Shown: positions 1-12,249, numbered from the stretch's first letter. The stretch is DNA of 64,000 nt from Enoplosus armatus (GCF_043641665.1 NC_092192.1:24060907-24124906), one strand, 5' to 3'. Notes: generated from the letters alone by a model not told the origin. Made by a program: numbers and translations.

Positions 1-1239
1 ACATCAATTAATGAAATACTTAGTAATTTGGTGTACTTATGGATTTATTAATTCGCAAAAATTTTTGTTGATACTTTTTATTGTCCAGTTAGATGTCGAT
101 AAATGAAAAGCTTTACAATTATTTCCATGACACTCGCAAGTTTAAACTAAAACTGCCTGTGCTCCCCCTGTTGTCCAGTCTCAAATGAAACTGAGTCCAA
201 CAGCACACTCGAAAGCAAATAATAACATGATCATACCAGCATACCTGTTTCTTCGGTGTCATGTCAGCTGAAAATCAAACTAGTCTGGAACCGGATTCCC
301 TTCTCTTTCAGCACTCTTTTTTTCTTCCAAACTTTTCTGGAGATTCTCTCCTTGGTGGTTCACTCTTGGAAATTGACAATGATGAAGATAGAAATCCTCC
401 GGTCGAAAAAGCTTGCGTTTAAGCAGACTGACTGGGACTGACTTGCCGCCTATGACTTCACAGAGTCAAACTTTTTTTTTTGTTGTTTTAAGGTGAGAAA
501 AAGGGCTTCATTTTTTTATCCTCCTGAAAATGAGGTGGATTTCTTGCCTGAGGTGATTCAAGTCTTCCTGAAATGTTTGAAAGTCGTTCCTCATCTCAGT
601 TTGGAACTGGAATCTGATATTATCGTTCCTGTGACAACAGCGGGGGGCATCCAGTGACCCTTGACCCCCTGCAGAGATGTCTCTGGGGAGTATGTCTTTA
701 TTCTCTCTCTGCCATGTTTGTCTGTCCTTTTCTCTTTCACACTAAATCGTTATTTATCATTTTACCCGTTTCACACTACTTTCTATTTCTCAGTAAACAT
801 GGACTTCCTACCTGTTTCTCCTAACCTGGCAGTTCCTTTGCTCTTTAGTCCCACCTGTCCTCCTGTTCCTTTTGTTTCCCACTCTTCACATTTCTTTTTC
901 GATCTTCTTTCTCTTTTAATCTCACCCTTTTAAGAGATGGAGAGCAGACCTCCACTCCCTCCCGCGAATCAGAAGCAGTGGACAAACATCAAAAGGTGGG
1001 AAGGAGGTATAATAATGGTGAAGACACGTCCTCGCCACAATAAATCCACATAAAGATAAAGAGGAAAACAGATGAGGATAAACATTCTTCATTGCCAAAA
1101 TAGGTTATTTTAATTTGTATACAACCTCAGTTTGGACAGTACACAGTGAGACTGATGCACAAATGTATAAAAAATAAGTCAACATAAATATGTGTTTATG
1201 TACAAGTTATGTACAATGCATAATAAATTAGAAATGTAA
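1..1239. other. no gene recognised; 3' flank of ripply1
   Basis: AT-rich DNA with a T-rich run near 470-485 and a pyrimidine-rich block at about 690-930. Short open frames here show no recognisable domains. It lies downstream of the ripply1 3' end. Confidence -1.
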
Positions 1240-1485
1240 TTACATTCTATATACATTGAGAAGGATCAGACCCTGAGATTGACTGTAAACATAACAAGTA
1301 ATCCCAAAATGGGAGAACATGACACTTGGCTTTCCCCTCTCACCAAACACACTGAGAAAGCAACATTGAGTAGCAGATGCTGCACACCACTGCACAATGA
1401 GTAGTGTAATTCCATTGTGCTTCTTTCTCGACTTTGCTCTTCCAGTGACTTTTGTTGTTCGTTTGCCACCTACCACATTATTGAG

Positions 1486-1491
1486 TTTATT
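1486..1491 (-). terminator. ripply1: candidate poly(A) signal of ripply1
   Basis: AATAAA on the minus strand (TTTATT on plus) lies 76 bases beyond the ripply1 stop codon. It is the first canonical hexamer downstream. A longer 3' UTR cannot be excluded because the following DNA is AT-rich. Confidence -1.
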
Positions 1492-1566
1492 CTTATCTTT
1501 AATTTGTCTTGTGCACCCTTTTAAAATGCAGTTTAAAACCAATGAAGGGAGTAGGCTCCCCGTCAC

Positions 1567-3568
1567 TCAGTTGTAGGGGGTGAAATGAGACTGCCGCTTG
1601 AGGCACCCCTCTGTGTCGCAGTCCTCCTCCCAGTCCTCCTCATCATCGTCATCTTCCCCGTCGGACTCGCAATAAAAGCTGATGGTTGCCTGAATGGGGA
1701 AGTTCCTCAGCAAGGCCTCTCCGTCGCTGTACAGATAGTCAAATGACTTGGATTTGGGCCAGAACAGCCTGTTTGAGAGAGAAAGAACAAGCTCTTGTTA
1801 ACAATCAGGCGCTCATAACCACAGTGGTCTCATGTGGTCACCGGTGCTGATGGTAATCGAGCGGTGGTAACTGGGAAGGTGTTCTTGCTTGTTTGTAGAG
1901 TATAAGGGTTAAATAGCAAGAAACAGATGCTGCCACATAGCTGGAATTGCAGTCAAACTACCCTCTCGAGTGTGTTGTGGATTTCGTGTGTGATATCTAG
2001 GGCGGCATCCATATGTAAAGAATGAGGATACAGACCTGACAGGGTGCTGGAAGGCCTGAGGTTTCCCATCTGACGAGAAGCCACTGGGCACTGTGGGTCT
2101 TGAGTAAGGCTGAGGGCGGCAGAGACAAAGGGAGTGAGCGCTTATTGTCACTGTAGGGCGTAAACATCAACACTTCAAAACTGGTGATTTTTAGGTTTCC
2201 AGGCTAAGTCAGTGCTGAGCTGGCACGTCGCTCAGCTGCCCCCCCCCCTCCCCATTTTCTCTCAATATAGCTTGTGGTGGTTTGAGAACTAAGACCGTGA
2301 AAACAAGCAGCTAACAGTGAGTGAATCAGTAATCTAAGATCGACGGAGGTGTTGCGTCTTACACAGGACAGCTTGCTCCGTGGGTGTCGCTCTGGTCCAT
2401 CCACGCTGCTGGACAACCACGGTCTCCACAGTGAGGTTTGGCTGCAAGGAGGGGGGGGGACACAAGGGAGGACCGATTAGAATAGAACAAAACATATGTT
2501 GTTTATAGCCCACTTTTACATGGTTCATTAAATGCTAAAACTACTAAAATAGGTCCACTTGGAGTCACAATGTGCAGTCAAACTGATCCTGGGCCAGTGT
2601 AAAAACACAGCTGTTGAGAGACATTTTGTGTGGAAGCACTCCATGGATAATAGCTATTTACAGATGGGAGTGAACATGTCAAAGAGACACCTTTTCTTTC
2701 TAGTTACAGACTTAAGGTCTCCATCTCTGATACTACCTTTGCATCCTGTTAATCCAATGTTTTGAAAACCTTTTTTTTTAATGACAAGACTCCCATCAGA
2801 CTTATCCATAAGACCCAAGTAGGACCATATTCCTATGGTATATAGCCCCATATTCTTAGCTGATTCAACCCACGATTTAACTGAAGACGGTACAAGTGAA
2901 CCCCTCTTCATTTTGCTAAGGAACTCCCCTATGAACACCTCTGGAGCTCTGTGGTCGGAAGTTACACATGAAAAGTCTCCCTGGATAACTATGAGAACAT
3001 TTGGCAACAAAAACTATTCTGGTTTGTGTGCCTGTTAACTGTAGGGTTCCATCACATACTGATGGAAACAACAACAACAAAAAATATCTAAATGCTGAGC
3101 TGCTACCGTTGCCTAGCAACCACCTGGACTGGTTAAGCTAGCTAGCGTTAGCATTATTTGTTTTAACTAACTAAGCTCGCTGCACCTCTTCGACACAAAA
3201 TGGAACTACAGCCGCGTATTGTCTGAATAAAAGTGCGTTTAAAGGTGCGTCAGTGAACGCCGTAACGTTGAGCAAAGTTACAGCGACTAAAACTACCTTT
3301 GAGATAATTTGAGCTAACGTTACGTGAGGTAAAATGGGTTTTAGACGTTTTGTATTTCAGTCAGCACTTTGCTGTATAGTGAGCAACACCAGCACCCCCT
3401 CGATCAGAATTAACATTTTGACCGTCGTCTTAAAATGCTCAGCAAAGCCACCGCTCAGACCGGTGCCTACCTGCCGTTTGTGTCCGAGCTGCTGCTCACT
3501 GTCGGCGGGCGCGACCACGGTCCTGCCCCGAGGGGCGGCTGCTTGTAGACCAAGCATGCGGAACTCAT
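1567..3568 (-). CDS. ripply1: ripply1-like transcriptional co-repressor adaptor, 4 exons
   Basis: Four exons join in phase: exon 1 3568-3471 (ATG, 98 nt), exon 2 2441-2363 (79 nt), exon 3 2109-2036 (74 nt), exon 4 1768-1567 (TGA at 1569-1567). All introns are GT-AG with good polypyrimidine tracts; the exon 3 donor (GTCTGT) is the weakest. The product is 150 residues. WRPW lies at about residues 38-41 and in this family recruits Groucho/TLE. The Ripply homology block spans about 79-116 (HPVRLFWPKSKSFDYLYS, then FPIQATISFY), the part known to bind T-box factors. A Glu/Asp-rich stretch (117-134) and a short tail ending TPYN follow. Ripply proteins turn T-box activators such as Tbx6 into repressors at somite boundaries, in the nucleus. 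The LWRPWLSS context and FDYLYS-GE block fit Ripply1 better than Ripply2 (paralogue call about 0.7, family about 0.93). Both the reading and the exon joins are my own. No neighbouring host gene was found to test synteny. Confidence 0.7.
2654..3010 (-). pseudogene. unrecognised 118-codon ORF fragment in ripply1 intron 1
   Basis: An open frame of about 118 codons lies in intron 1, on the same strand as ripply1, with an in-frame stop (TAG) just upstream at 3016-3014 and no ATG at its 5' end. The predicted peptide looks like real protein, with mixed hydrophobic and charged residues and segments such as GLYTIGIWSYLG and IKKKGFQNIGL, ending at a stop at 2656-2654. It reads like the 3' end of a larger coding sequence, perhaps from a mobile element, but I cannot assign it to a family. 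It is probably spliced out with the intron. Confidence -1.
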
Positions 3569-3757
3569 CCTTCTCGCTTTTTCTTCTCCGGGGGAAAATC
3601 CACCGAGTCGGCTTGTTCTTAGCTCCTAGCTTCCCTCCTTCTTTTGCAAGACTGGGGCTGCAGCAGCTGGAGCAAGCGGTGTAGCTAGTTACGTGGCTCA
3701 AAGTGTCGCGCTGGTGCAGTGAATGAGTAAGACTGCGTCCCACTGCGATGGCAGGGG

Positions 3758-3765
3758 TTTATAAA
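3758..3765 (-). promoter_or_regulatory. ripply1: TATA box of the ripply1 gene
   Basis: A self-complementary TTTATAAA lies 190 bp upstream of the ripply1 ATG on the minus strand. It predicts transcription start near 3730 and a 5' UTR of about 160 nt. The flank upstream of it is GC-rich with a short (GT)n run at about 3779-3793. Placement relative to the ATG is the only support. Confidence -1.
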
Positions 3766-3839
3766 GCACTGGTGGTGGGCGTGTGTGTGTGTGCCGCCGC
3801 AGGGAGCCCAGAGAACAGTCCCCCTGGGTGGATAATACC

Positions 3840-5380
3840 TACTCATTAATGACTATCTTCAGTAATGATAATTAAACTAAGAAAACGCATTTTCCGCACT
3901 TAAAACTCAGAGCAAAACTTTATTATTCTTGTGCTGCAACACAAAAACTTCATTGTCCACGGAAATAAAACGTATCGTTAACAGTGGCCTGTCACGAAAA
4001 TGGATCACCCACAGGAAATATGGCAACCAAAGGAGTATTTAGGTGTATGAAACTATAGAACTCTAAATATATGAACATGTGCACAGAAGTGGTACAAAAG
4101 AGAAATTATAGGCAATACAGTGAGCTACACTATGCTGTATACCCTGTGAATGGGGTGTTGCAGACATGATTTTGTGCAAAGTGAAGGAATATGAAAAAAC
4201 ATTTGTATGGATGGATGTGTAACCTAAATGGCGAACCGAAAAGATATGAAATGACATGGGCTACAGAAATGTAAAACTGCAGAAAATGTTAAACATGACA
4301 CGTGCAAAGTGAAGGCCAGATAGGAGCCCTGTGAATTTCACAAACAAGCCCTTAGAAATTCACTGTAGCCTCTCTACATTTTGATTTATGTATTAGAATT
4401 TACAGTTATGCTTTAGAATAATTTACAGTGTACAAGTACAGTACATACTGATACATACACGAAGGTACAAAGGAATGAGATGTGAGTTAGGGAATAAGGG
4501 GGTAACATAAATATATTATGTATATTAAGTCTGATAAGGTGTCTACGTCTCTGCTTATGTATTGTGTTAATGCTTTTGGATTTGGATTTAGGTGTCCTTC
4601 TTGCCGTCCTGACCCCTCACCTGCACAGGCCCACCCCGCAAGGGCCCACAATGGCAGTAAGCCTTTTTGTTATCCTGACTTTTCTTTTTCATGTAAGCAC
4701 TTACTGCCTTGGCAAACCTGGTGTTTTGAATGAAATTTGTCTGATAAAATCAATGAATCACTCTCTCTGAAACACACAATTTACTTTAAAAAATAAGTTT
4801 TACCACATTGTGGGTCAACAATTTTGGTCCACATATGTCTCACATAAAAAAAATTATGTGTTTTAATGTATTAGTGTGGATGTAGCCTTAAGGGACGGGT
4901 GGTGTTCTAATCTCAATCTAATTTTCTCTTGTTAATTAGTTTACTGTTGCTCCCTACTGGCTTTCTCACAGATGGTGTCTAACTCTTCTCCTCACTGTTT
5001 TTACAGACAACACGGCGGTTTGAGATTTCTCACCACCCCGCGGTGCCGCGCTGTTTAGATAAGGGAGGAGGCTTCACAACGTGCTCATCAATGAGAGCAG
5101 CAACAGGCTGCAGGGGCGAGGAGGATTTACAGGGCCAGCACAACACCACAACACATCTCAAAAAATGAAACACATGTTTTTCCACCTTCGTTTCCCATTA
5201 AAGTGTATCAGTAAAGGATGCGCACGATTCAGGCTAGGTCTACATTGATTTAGTAAAAACCAACAGCACACCATTTGGATTGTTCTGTCTGTCATCGCAA
5301 CTTATGAAAAGGTGAGTTTGAAATAAAGTGCTACTGAAGTCTGTTTCATGATTTTCAATTTTCCACTCTTGGACTGAGAC
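3840..5380. other. ripply1 upstream DNA; two weak exon-like islands only
   Basis: Mostly AT-rich. An exon-like island at about 4591-4654 (ggatttag before, gtaagc after) and an open, GC-rich 54-codon frame after a strong acceptor at about 5008-5168 are the only coding-like signals. Neither encodes a recognised protein. Confidence -1.
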
Positions 5381-5437
5381 ACATTGAAGAAGACGCTCTT
5401 GAGTGAAGCACTGGCGGCGTGTGCAGCCCATTACAGC

Positions 5438-5456
5438 AGGTGTGAGGATCCTCACC
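5438..5456. promoter_or_regulatory. near-palindromic T-box binding site upstream of ripply1
   Basis: AGGTGTGA, the consensus T-box half-site, is followed after GGATCC by an inverted half-site (TCACC). It lies about 1.7 kb upstream of the predicted ripply1 start, in a GC-richer block (about 5380-5600) that stands out from the AT-rich surroundings. T-box factors such as Tbx6 are known activators of ripply genes in fish, so a link is plausible. An 8-mer also occurs by chance, so confidence is moderate to low. Confidence -1.
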
Positions 5457-5599
5457 GGTCTCCTGCTCTAATGGGCCCTAATGGCCCTTTCATTGGGGAT
5501 AAACAAAGCTGTCAAGGGCCAGCAGGAGCCCCACTGAGAAGCCAGCAAGTAGCAAACTGGGCAAAAGGCACAAATGGGCCTGAAGTAATGGGACTGGTA

Positions 5600-6335
5600 T
5601 AATGGAGATACCACCATGCACAGATGCTGCTACAGTCAAATCATCTGCTAATGAAGAGGGCTTTATCTGCTCCAACATCTCTTTAGACAAGGAATTGTTT
5701 GAAAATATGAATTAGGCTATATGATTTCATATGTAAAATACATAGACTAACATATATATATACATACACACATACCAATATTTGCCCTTCCTTAAATAAA
5801 ACACTGATCAGTCAAATGGTTCACTGACTTTAGTTAGGCTACCTTCGATATGTGCTTGTTTGCAAAGCCCAAAGCCAGAAGTTAAATGCATGTCCAGGAT
5901 CAGCAGTAGGCAATCCATGACGAGGACGACAAAGTACCAGTCTGTGACAAAACAAGCGGCAAAAGCTTAAAAAGTTTGGGATTTGAATCAGCCACCTCGT
6001 TTCCTGTTTGTAGACACTGATACGATCTGACGAAAGCCTCTCGTACATCTTGCAGAAACAAATGTGTCAAATCTAAACTGATGCATATTGAAATTGCTTA
6101 AGATGTTAATGCGGTAGAGATGTCTAGGGGTTAAAGACATTAGTGGAGGGGGACTTCTGGGGGTTTGGTGGTGGAAAGCTCCAACTTCTCCCTCCTCTGC
6201 CCTGTCAGAGGTCATGACCGCTCTGACACCCGCAGCAGATCTTCGCTCAAAAGTTTGCCCACTCATCCAAATGAGCTCTCCACAGCAGAGCCCTGGAAAA
6301 ACAAGGAATACCACACTTGTTTAATCCACCTCATC

Positions 6336-6373
<38 letters not shown>

Positions 6374-9110
6374 CCCCCACTGTTTTCACATTTGCTGACA
6401 GCACAGACAGGGGCCCCCTCCCCTCTGCTCTCCCCCGGAGTGAGGAATGCTGCTAATCAGCGACCAACTGCTCTCTTGTCCTGTGTACATACTTTCTTAA
6501 TTAATCGTCAAGAGCCAAAATCCTCGAAAACAAAACATTACGCCCTGTAGTACATAGCAGATCGTCTCTGCCATAAATCATGTTTTTCAAAGGGACATTA
6601 TTTCACTGAATTTTGACAATTAAGTTGTGTTGTATTGTATTTGGTTGTTGAAATACTTTGGTTGTCCTGGATTTTGACACTGAAACAAACAAGGCTGTAA
6701 GGTTCTTCATTTATGTCCACAACCTAAATCAGGGACTTTTGTGAGCCCATAATATGTTGAACATATAACAGAGACAAGGCCATAGTCAGGATTTTAGAAC
6801 TACAGCGAGGGCCACCAAAGAAGCCCTGAAGTTATTTATTCATTTATTCATTCAACTGCTCAAATAACATGACAGTTAAGATTCAGTTTCCCAATGTTAT
6901 TCTGGTGGAGAAAAATAATGTAATGTTTTTCTTTCTCTACCCACTCAACAGTTTGTTACAGAAAGAGTAAGCGATGTGTACCTTTAAATACCTTAGGTGT
7001 GTGGGGCAATTCATCATTCTTTCATTTTCTGTACATTTGAAGTATTTCTTTTTTGACTCCCCGATAGAATTACCAGGTCTAAGCTGGTCACCCCAGTAGG
7101 AAAGTTCTGGCTATGCCCCTGCTTGTCTGGTCCGCAAGTTCATTTATGTTTTTTAAAGATTCAGTGAATGAGTTTGACGACTCTGGTCTAGATTACATAA
7201 AGCATATCGCTCTACGAGAACAACAATAGCGGATTTGTTGTCTAAATGTAAGTTACTATGATACAGTTTACTGTCTTGTCTTGTCACCCTGTGGTCTCGA
7301 CTACAAAACACTCCGTCACACTTGTTACGTGAGAAGAAGCATTTTTTCAGCTTTCGGAATCACTACAAATAGGTGTCATAAAAACTTTGCACGAAATCTG
7401 TGACCACAAAGAGGGCAAATACTGACCCATTTCAATGTGAAAACGCAGCATGCCACTTCTGATTCATGCAAAAATGATAACGTTCGCTGTTGCTCTTTCT
7501 CATGACAAAGAGATTTTGACCTTGCCGCTGAAACAGTTCAGGTTACATCGCCCAAATGTGTCATATAAATGAAACGTGATGCGGCCCTTGTGTCCTTTTG
7601 ATAGAACTGTGGACGTGTTCCTTGTTCGACTTGCAGCGAGCACACTTCAGTCCCTCACATCTGCCGGGTCAGAAATGTTTCCTGCACAATACAGTCAATT
7701 TCACTCGCAAGTCCAACTCTTTTGCAGCCTTCGCAATCCTGTGTGTCGTTCGGGGGCGTTCAGAGACGACCCTTTAGGTGAAGGTCACTGATGTTATCCA
7801 GTGATGTTGGATAGAGCAGCGAGGAGCCCTCACACCTCTGGGCTCATGTGTGGAGGTGTTGGGAGTCACACTCCACGGCCCAAACACATCCCACACTGAC
7901 AAAACTAGTAGTGTAGCTGCACTGCATTTCCCAGTTTGGTGGGTTATTTTCATTTGCTTCCTTCAGACTCATTCGTATGACATGCTATTGTTCTATTGTG
8001 GAAATGAAAATGACAACGCCAACACGCTACCAGAGAAATACATTTAAAACTAGAAAAGGTAAAACTTTCTTCCAAAAGCCTGCGACGAGGTTGGTTATGG
8101 TTTCTCTGAGACTCTGAGAGTCCGGCAGTAGCTGCTCATGACTGGTTAGCTCCGACTAGCAGCCCCACAAGAAATGCATGTTGCTACCTGTTATGGCCTT
8201 TGGCCGTGTGCATTGCACCCGTTGATTTATGAATTCTCAATGCAAATAAAGCTGGGGTGTTCCACCACCAAGATTGCACCTGTCTGCTGTGGGATTCCCT
8301 GTCACCAATTGGACCACCACCTCCGTTCAGGCCACTTGTTCCTCCTCCTGTCATGAGCCTGGTCCACCAACCCAGAGTCTGTTTCGCAAACCATGCGTAT
8401 GTTGTATAAGCTGCCCAGAGGAAACAATGGGACAGCCCACCTCTGTGCATCTTCATATTCTGTTCACTTAGACCCTGTGATGTCGCTGTCATAGCCTTGT
8501 CGTTCACTACGTAGCCACGAGGCCATGCCCCATACCGTTGTTTGCCTCCCCACTCCACGCTAGAAGCGTAAATACAAATCACGTGAATTACAATTCACCC
8601 AACTGCATTATGTACAAAAGCAAGTGAACACATCAGCGTTCATTTGACTGCAACACTCTATACCCTAGTATATTCTGTTTGTTACCAGGCCAAGCTACGT
8701 TCAGTTCAGAATGCATGCAAGGTTGATAACTTAGCAGCATATTATTTTATTTATCACGTTTCTTCACTCATTTTTTCTGGTTGGTCCTTTAATTTGTCAC
8801 CTGTCTCTACATATCTCTTGCTGCCCAATTATGAGATATTGAGTCACTGGAGCTTCTCAATGTAGCAGCTGAGGAATGGCAAGAGAAAATGAATAAATAT
8901 AAATGATCGATTTTATTTGTATGGTACAGAAGCTGTCTCATATAGAGCAGATCTAAACGGACAGCAACTTTCAACTTTCCTCAACTGTTGAGGGTCTGAC
9001 CTTACAGTGACCCTGTGTTGCACTTTGCCTCCTGCCTTCATTTTGGGAGGTGTTGGCTGCTCCCCCCCTCATCACACCTTCTCAGCACACTCCTCTCTGA
9101 GCCTCTTCAC
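5600..9110. other. intergenic DNA without a recognised gene
   Basis: No exon chain or known domain is seen. A (TG)n tract lies at 6339-6372. A region at 8184-8582 is open on both strands and gives a short proline-rich frame with no assignable family. Confidence -1.
6339..6372. repeat. (TG)n microsatellite
   Basis: About 16 uninterrupted TG units, followed directly by TACCCCCC. A simple repeat of the kind frequent in fish genomes; likely length-polymorphic. Confidence -1.
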
Positions 9111-9113
9111 CTC

Positions 9114-9115
<2 letters not shown>

Positions 9116-9179
<64 letters not shown>
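9116..9179. repeat. (AT)n microsatellite
   Basis: More than 30 uninterrupted AT units, with a second short TA run at about 9204-9216. Confidence -1.
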
Positions 9180-9183
<4 letters not shown>

Positions 9184-9219
9184 CTAAATCAGATATATCT
9201 TCGTATATATATATAAAAT

Positions 9220-11220
9220 GATAAAAAGAAGGGAGGTGAAAGGAATTTCTCTGTCACATGCAGCAGATTTACTGATGTGTTAACAGTGAATTAATAAACT
9301 TGACAGAATATCTTCTTCCCTGATATGATGTCTTGGGTATGTACATAACAATAATTTCCATTATATTCACTGGTCCATCTTTTGGTGAGTAATGTTAATT
9401 AATAATTTAGCGTATAAAAGGTCAGATAATATTGGAAAATAGCCCTCCCCAATTTAAGGTGGCGTCTTCAAATGTTTTTGTTTTTTACTTACTTAATTAA
9501 TCTATTATGAAGATTGCTGATTGAACGAAATGTTTGAGCACTTGTCCTAGGGATCATTGTTTACGTGAAGGCTAATAGAACACTGATTAGAAAACGGATT
9601 AGTCTTTTGGTATTCATCACAGATAATATTCAATCAATAAAATTTCACTTTGATTTGGCCAAAAACTAAAGTGATTTTCATGTATGTGTCATTCCTAAAT
9701 GCACTTCTTGAGTATCAAGTCCCCCAGTTTTTGAGTTTTCCTAAAGTTGTGTTGTTGTTCAAGATACCGGGTAAAATGTACCCCCTTTTTAAAAAAAATA
9801 CATATTTCATATACATATATACATATGTGTGATCTGAAGACTACATCAAGTCATTCATAACGGCTCACAATGGATAAGAGACAGAGATTCATGGACGCCA
9901 AACAGGCATTAGGGTTACTAACTCAAATGAGTGATGGCAAGTCTGACGGAGCGATGCGTCCTGGGTCGGCTCTTCACACGAACCATTGGTGAGCCTCAGA
10001 GACCCTCCGCTTCAAGACAGGTCAACGACAGCGTTGGAGAATCTGGTTTCCCGGCTTGACTAGAGATTTCGTAGAAGCAGAAAGAGCATAAGGTCTTTAT
10101 TCAAACAACAAAGGCCCGAATTAGTCTGTAGAGCAACTGAACACATACAAAAAAAAGCATGTCCATTTTATTCAGCTTTGCTGTGAATAAACATTACACC
10201 CATCTCCGCACTTTGGACCATGACATGTTTTGCTCATAACAGGATGATCGTGTTCTGGGCTTACAGTCAGGATGTCCCGACAGTTTCCTTGGAAATAAAC
10301 AGTATTACATGACATCAGTGTTCAAAGTCAGTTATACCAGGTGCTGAATACAGATACACAGAATACAGACCTCTATGCAAAGTACAGATATCTAAATATT
10401 GATCCATATGGAAAAATATCACACTAGAATAACACGATGTTCAGGTCTGGCTGTGCCTTTTTTGGCACATGTTGTCTTTTTTCCCCCAATAACAAGCAGT
10501 TAAAACAATGTTCAGTTCGTACAAAGATTATATGAGGACAATAGATATGTGTTTCATTATAAGCAGTATTTTAGAGTAAGTAGGTTTTCTGCCACAACAG
10601 CACTTGTAGAAGGTAATCATGAATAAAATTTGCATGTCACAAAGCTCGCCTATAAAGCTATAAAATAGCTTTTGCCTCCATAGCTTGACATAATAATGTT
10701 ATGATAGGCTAAATATGAGCATTTTTTAAATAGGCTCAGTCTAAATTAATTCTCTTTTATTATTTATGAGCATGTGCTGCGTAACCATCACAACCAGAGA
10801 CTGGGAAAGATGTCCTTTTTAAGACTGATTTATACTGATGGCAATGCAAAGCGATTAGTGTTCCTAAAGATACTTAGATCATAAAATAAGAGGACCAAAA
10901 CACATGTGTTGATTAAATAAACTCATTTTATGACTTGAGACAAGTTCATTATTTTGTACTGGAAATGCGGTAGTCAGGCGCACAGGTACATTTTACCTGT
11001 TGGCTGTTTTAGGTATACAGCAACCATGGGCGGTGTATGTACTAATGCGACATTGTAAAATGAATATATTAACCTTTTGCTGTCATAATTTTTTGTAGAG
11101 AGAGAGAGACAGACAGACAACAGTAGCCATAGCAGCTATAATTATAATAACAATGGAAATATGACTGATAATAGTAGTGACAGCTGTAATAATAACTGAG
11201 ATGATTAATAATAGCAATAA
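9220..11220. other. AT-rich intergenic DNA without a recognised gene
   Basis: Scattered AATAAA/TTTATT motifs occur (for example near 10100 and 10167) but no coding exon accompanies them. No known repeat domain was recognised between the microsatellite and the SINE at 11.22 kb. Confidence -1.
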
Positions 11221-11221
11221 A

Positions 11222-11483
11222 TGGTAAATGGTCTCACTTATATAGCGCTTTTCCCAAAGCGCTTTACAGCTAAGTCTCATTCACCCATTCACTCACACAT
11301 TCACACACCGATGGTGACCGAGATGCTATGCAAGGTGCTGGTCTCCATCGGGAGCTACTTAGGGTTCAGTGTCTTGCTCAAGGACACTTGACATGACATG
11401 ACGGGGGCAGCTGGGGATCGAACCCCCAACCCGCTCTAAACAGCTTTACCTCCCATGCGACAGTGCTAACCACTGCGCCACCA
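11222..11483 (-). mobile_element. tRNA-derived SINE, copy 1
   Basis: On the minus strand the head carries TGGCGCAGTGG, matching the RNA polymerase III A box, and GGTTCGATCCC, matching the B box. The body contains GTGTCCTTGAGCAAGACAC, and the tail reads toward AAAGCGCTATATAAGTGAGA. The same unit recurs at 21.27, 29.54, 36.12, 37.28 and 56.49/58.79 kb, so the boundaries come from comparing copies. The (CATT) region near 11280-11310 matches the tail-side repeats of the other copies. Confidence -1.
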
Positions 11484-11489
11484 ATAACA

Positions 11490-12245
11490 ACCTTAGTAGT
11501 AACAGAACTATGACTAAAAATAATAACTGTAGTGATGAGAGTCAAGCGGGCCCATGGCAGCAGCAGCCAGGCGTACCAGGACCACGATCCACAAGAACCT
11601 GCGAGATGACAAAGCTCAAAGAAACTCCGGGGAAGATATAAAGTTAGTAACATGCACTGGAGGGACATGAATGTGTAAAGATGGAGAGGGAGAGGAGGAA
11701 AGCTCAGTGCATCATGGGAAGTCACCCAGCAGTCTAGGCCTATAGCAGCATAACTAGGGGCTGGTCCAGGCAGGCCTGAGCCAGCCCTAACTATAAGCAT
11801 CATCAAAAAGCAAAGTTTTACTTTAAGTAGAGAGTGTGTCTGCCTCCTGGACCTAAACTGGGAACCGATTCCACAGGAGAGGAGCTTGATAGCTGAAGGC
11901 TCTGGCTCCTATTCGTCTTTTGGAGACTCAAGGAACCACCAGCAACCCTGCATTCTGGGAGCCCAGTGCTCTAGTGGGGTAATAGGGTACTGAGCTCTTT
12001 AAGATATGATGGTGCCTGACCAGTAAGAGCTTTGTGGGTCAGGAGAGGGATTTTAAACTCTATTCTGGATTTTACAGGGAGCCAGTGCAGAGAAGCTAAT
12101 ACTGGAGAAATATGATCTCTTTTCCTGGTGCCAGTCAGTACACGTGCCGCAGCATTCTGGATCAACTGAAGATTCTTCAGGGACTTATTGGGACAGCCTG
12201 ATAATAAGGAATTGCAATAATCCAGCTAGACATAAGCTATCCATT
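11490..12245 (-). mobile_element. L2-type LINE, 3' part
   Basis: The minus-strand frame at 12165-11971 gives the C-terminal signature of L2 reverse transcriptases ([20 protein letters not shown], then [10 protein letters not shown]). Downstream on the minus strand is decayed L2-like coding and 3' UTR sequence. It is 5'-truncated: the endonuclease and RT catalytic parts are missing. The SINE at 11222-11483 adjoins its 3' side. Confidence -1.
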
Positions 12246-12249
12246 ATAA

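Noticed and set aside
3357..3743. 128-codon minus-strand frame as the ripply1 first exon product
   Set aside because: It is in a different frame. Only the ATG at 3568 gives the phase that joins to the WRPW exon.
10090..10300. 3' UTR of an unseen minus-strand gene because of TTTATT motifs
   Set aside because: AATAAA is common in AT-rich DNA and no coding exon exists upstream on that strand.
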